Source: Deltaproteobacteria bacterium (lineage in GTDB: Bacteria; Desulfobacterota; Desulfobulbia; Desulfobulbales; SURF-16). Taken from it: a stretch of 7,278 nucleotides of DNA. The position numbers and the translations under genes are program-made. Position 1 is the first letter of the stretch; each line of letters opens with the position of its first letter. Shown here piece by piece: positions 7,064-7,278 of the stretch. The DNA lies in the NCBI GenBank assembly GCA_029939635.1, contig JAOZSN010000142.1, positions 1 to 7,278 on the forward strand, read 5' to 3'. The notes beneath the pieces were generated by a model. The model ran no database searches. It was not told the DNA's origin and saw only the letters and a list, made by a program, of their open reading frames with translations.

Positions 7064-7278
7064 TCAGTCTTTCGTCATCTCAACGTTGTTCTCACCATCA
7101 ACCCCACCCCCCAGGACAGCATACAGGTTCACCCGATTAACCAGCTTGGCCAGGCGCAGTGCAATAAGCACTTGTTGCTGCCCATATAGGGAGCGTTGCG
7201 CATCAAGAACGCCCAGATAATCGTCAATTCCCTGTTCATAGCGTTTGTTGGCCAGCTGATATGTCTTTTCTGTTGCAT
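7064..7278 (-). CDS. Partial outer-membrane factor (TolC/NodT family), C-terminal end
   Basis: Only the last 70 codons and the TGA stop are inside the window; the gene continues past the right edge. The visible part shows the C-terminal signature of RND-type outer-membrane factors: KRYEQGIDDYLGVLDAQRSL followed by a helical run and LVNRVNLYAVLGGG. This parallels RYQQGLTDFIPVLTAQ and RIQLARALGGSW in the complete outer-membrane factor at 4595-5989, but it is clearly a different protein, so this is not a recent duplicate. It probably closes a neighbouring efflux or secretion operon transcribed in the same direction. Its own adaptor and pump, if any, would lie outside the window. Confidence 0.88.
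   Translation of the reverse strand, partial: ATEKTYQLANKRYEQGIDDYLGVLDAQRSLYGQQQVLIALRLAKLVNRVNLYAVLGGGVDGENNVEMTKD

Overview
The window looks like ordinary chromosome of a Gram-negative bacterium. It has outer-membrane factor genes, an inner-membrane RND pump and a lipoprotein signal, with sigma70-type promoters. Base composition is somewhat below 50% G+C by eye. Protein style and the intergenic 'acacggatgaacacagat' motif are reminiscent of marine or sediment delta-type proteobacteria such as the Desulfobulbales, but that is a weak guess; no taxonomic marker is present.

Everything convincing is on the minus strand, so transcription runs from right to left. At the right edge (7064-7278) is the C-terminal end of an outer-membrane factor whose body lies outside the window. 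A gene-free stretch of about 450 bases follows (6607-7063). It holds a 20-codon ORF with a strong Shine-Dalgarno, a repeat-like motif, a hairpin, a sigma70-like promoter embedded in a 31-bp inverted repeat, and a structured leader of about 165 nt. Then comes a compact operon: a TetR regulator (5986-6606), a NodT-type outer-membrane factor lipoprotein (4595-5989), a membrane-fusion protein (3367-4563) and an RND efflux permease (257-3370). TetR/outer-membrane factor and fusion protein/permease each overlap by ATGA; the middle junction is a 31-nt gap. At the left end a tRNA-Pro(CGG) gene (103-179) has its own promoter and an intrinsic terminator.

The four operon genes encode a complete self-regulated tripartite efflux system. 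The permease takes substrate from the periplasm or membrane using the proton gradient, the fusion protein bridges the periplasm, and the outer-membrane factor is the exit duct. The TetR protein most likely represses the operon from the inverted repeat over the promoter and releases it when it binds a pump substrate. The substrate cannot be read from the sequence. The partial outer-membrane factor to the right suggests a second efflux or secretion operon directly upstream. I see no clearly new system here. The most useful points are the operator/promoter architecture, the Lys-to-Asn change in the permease proton-relay helix, the structured tetR leader, and the two outer-membrane factors in tandem.
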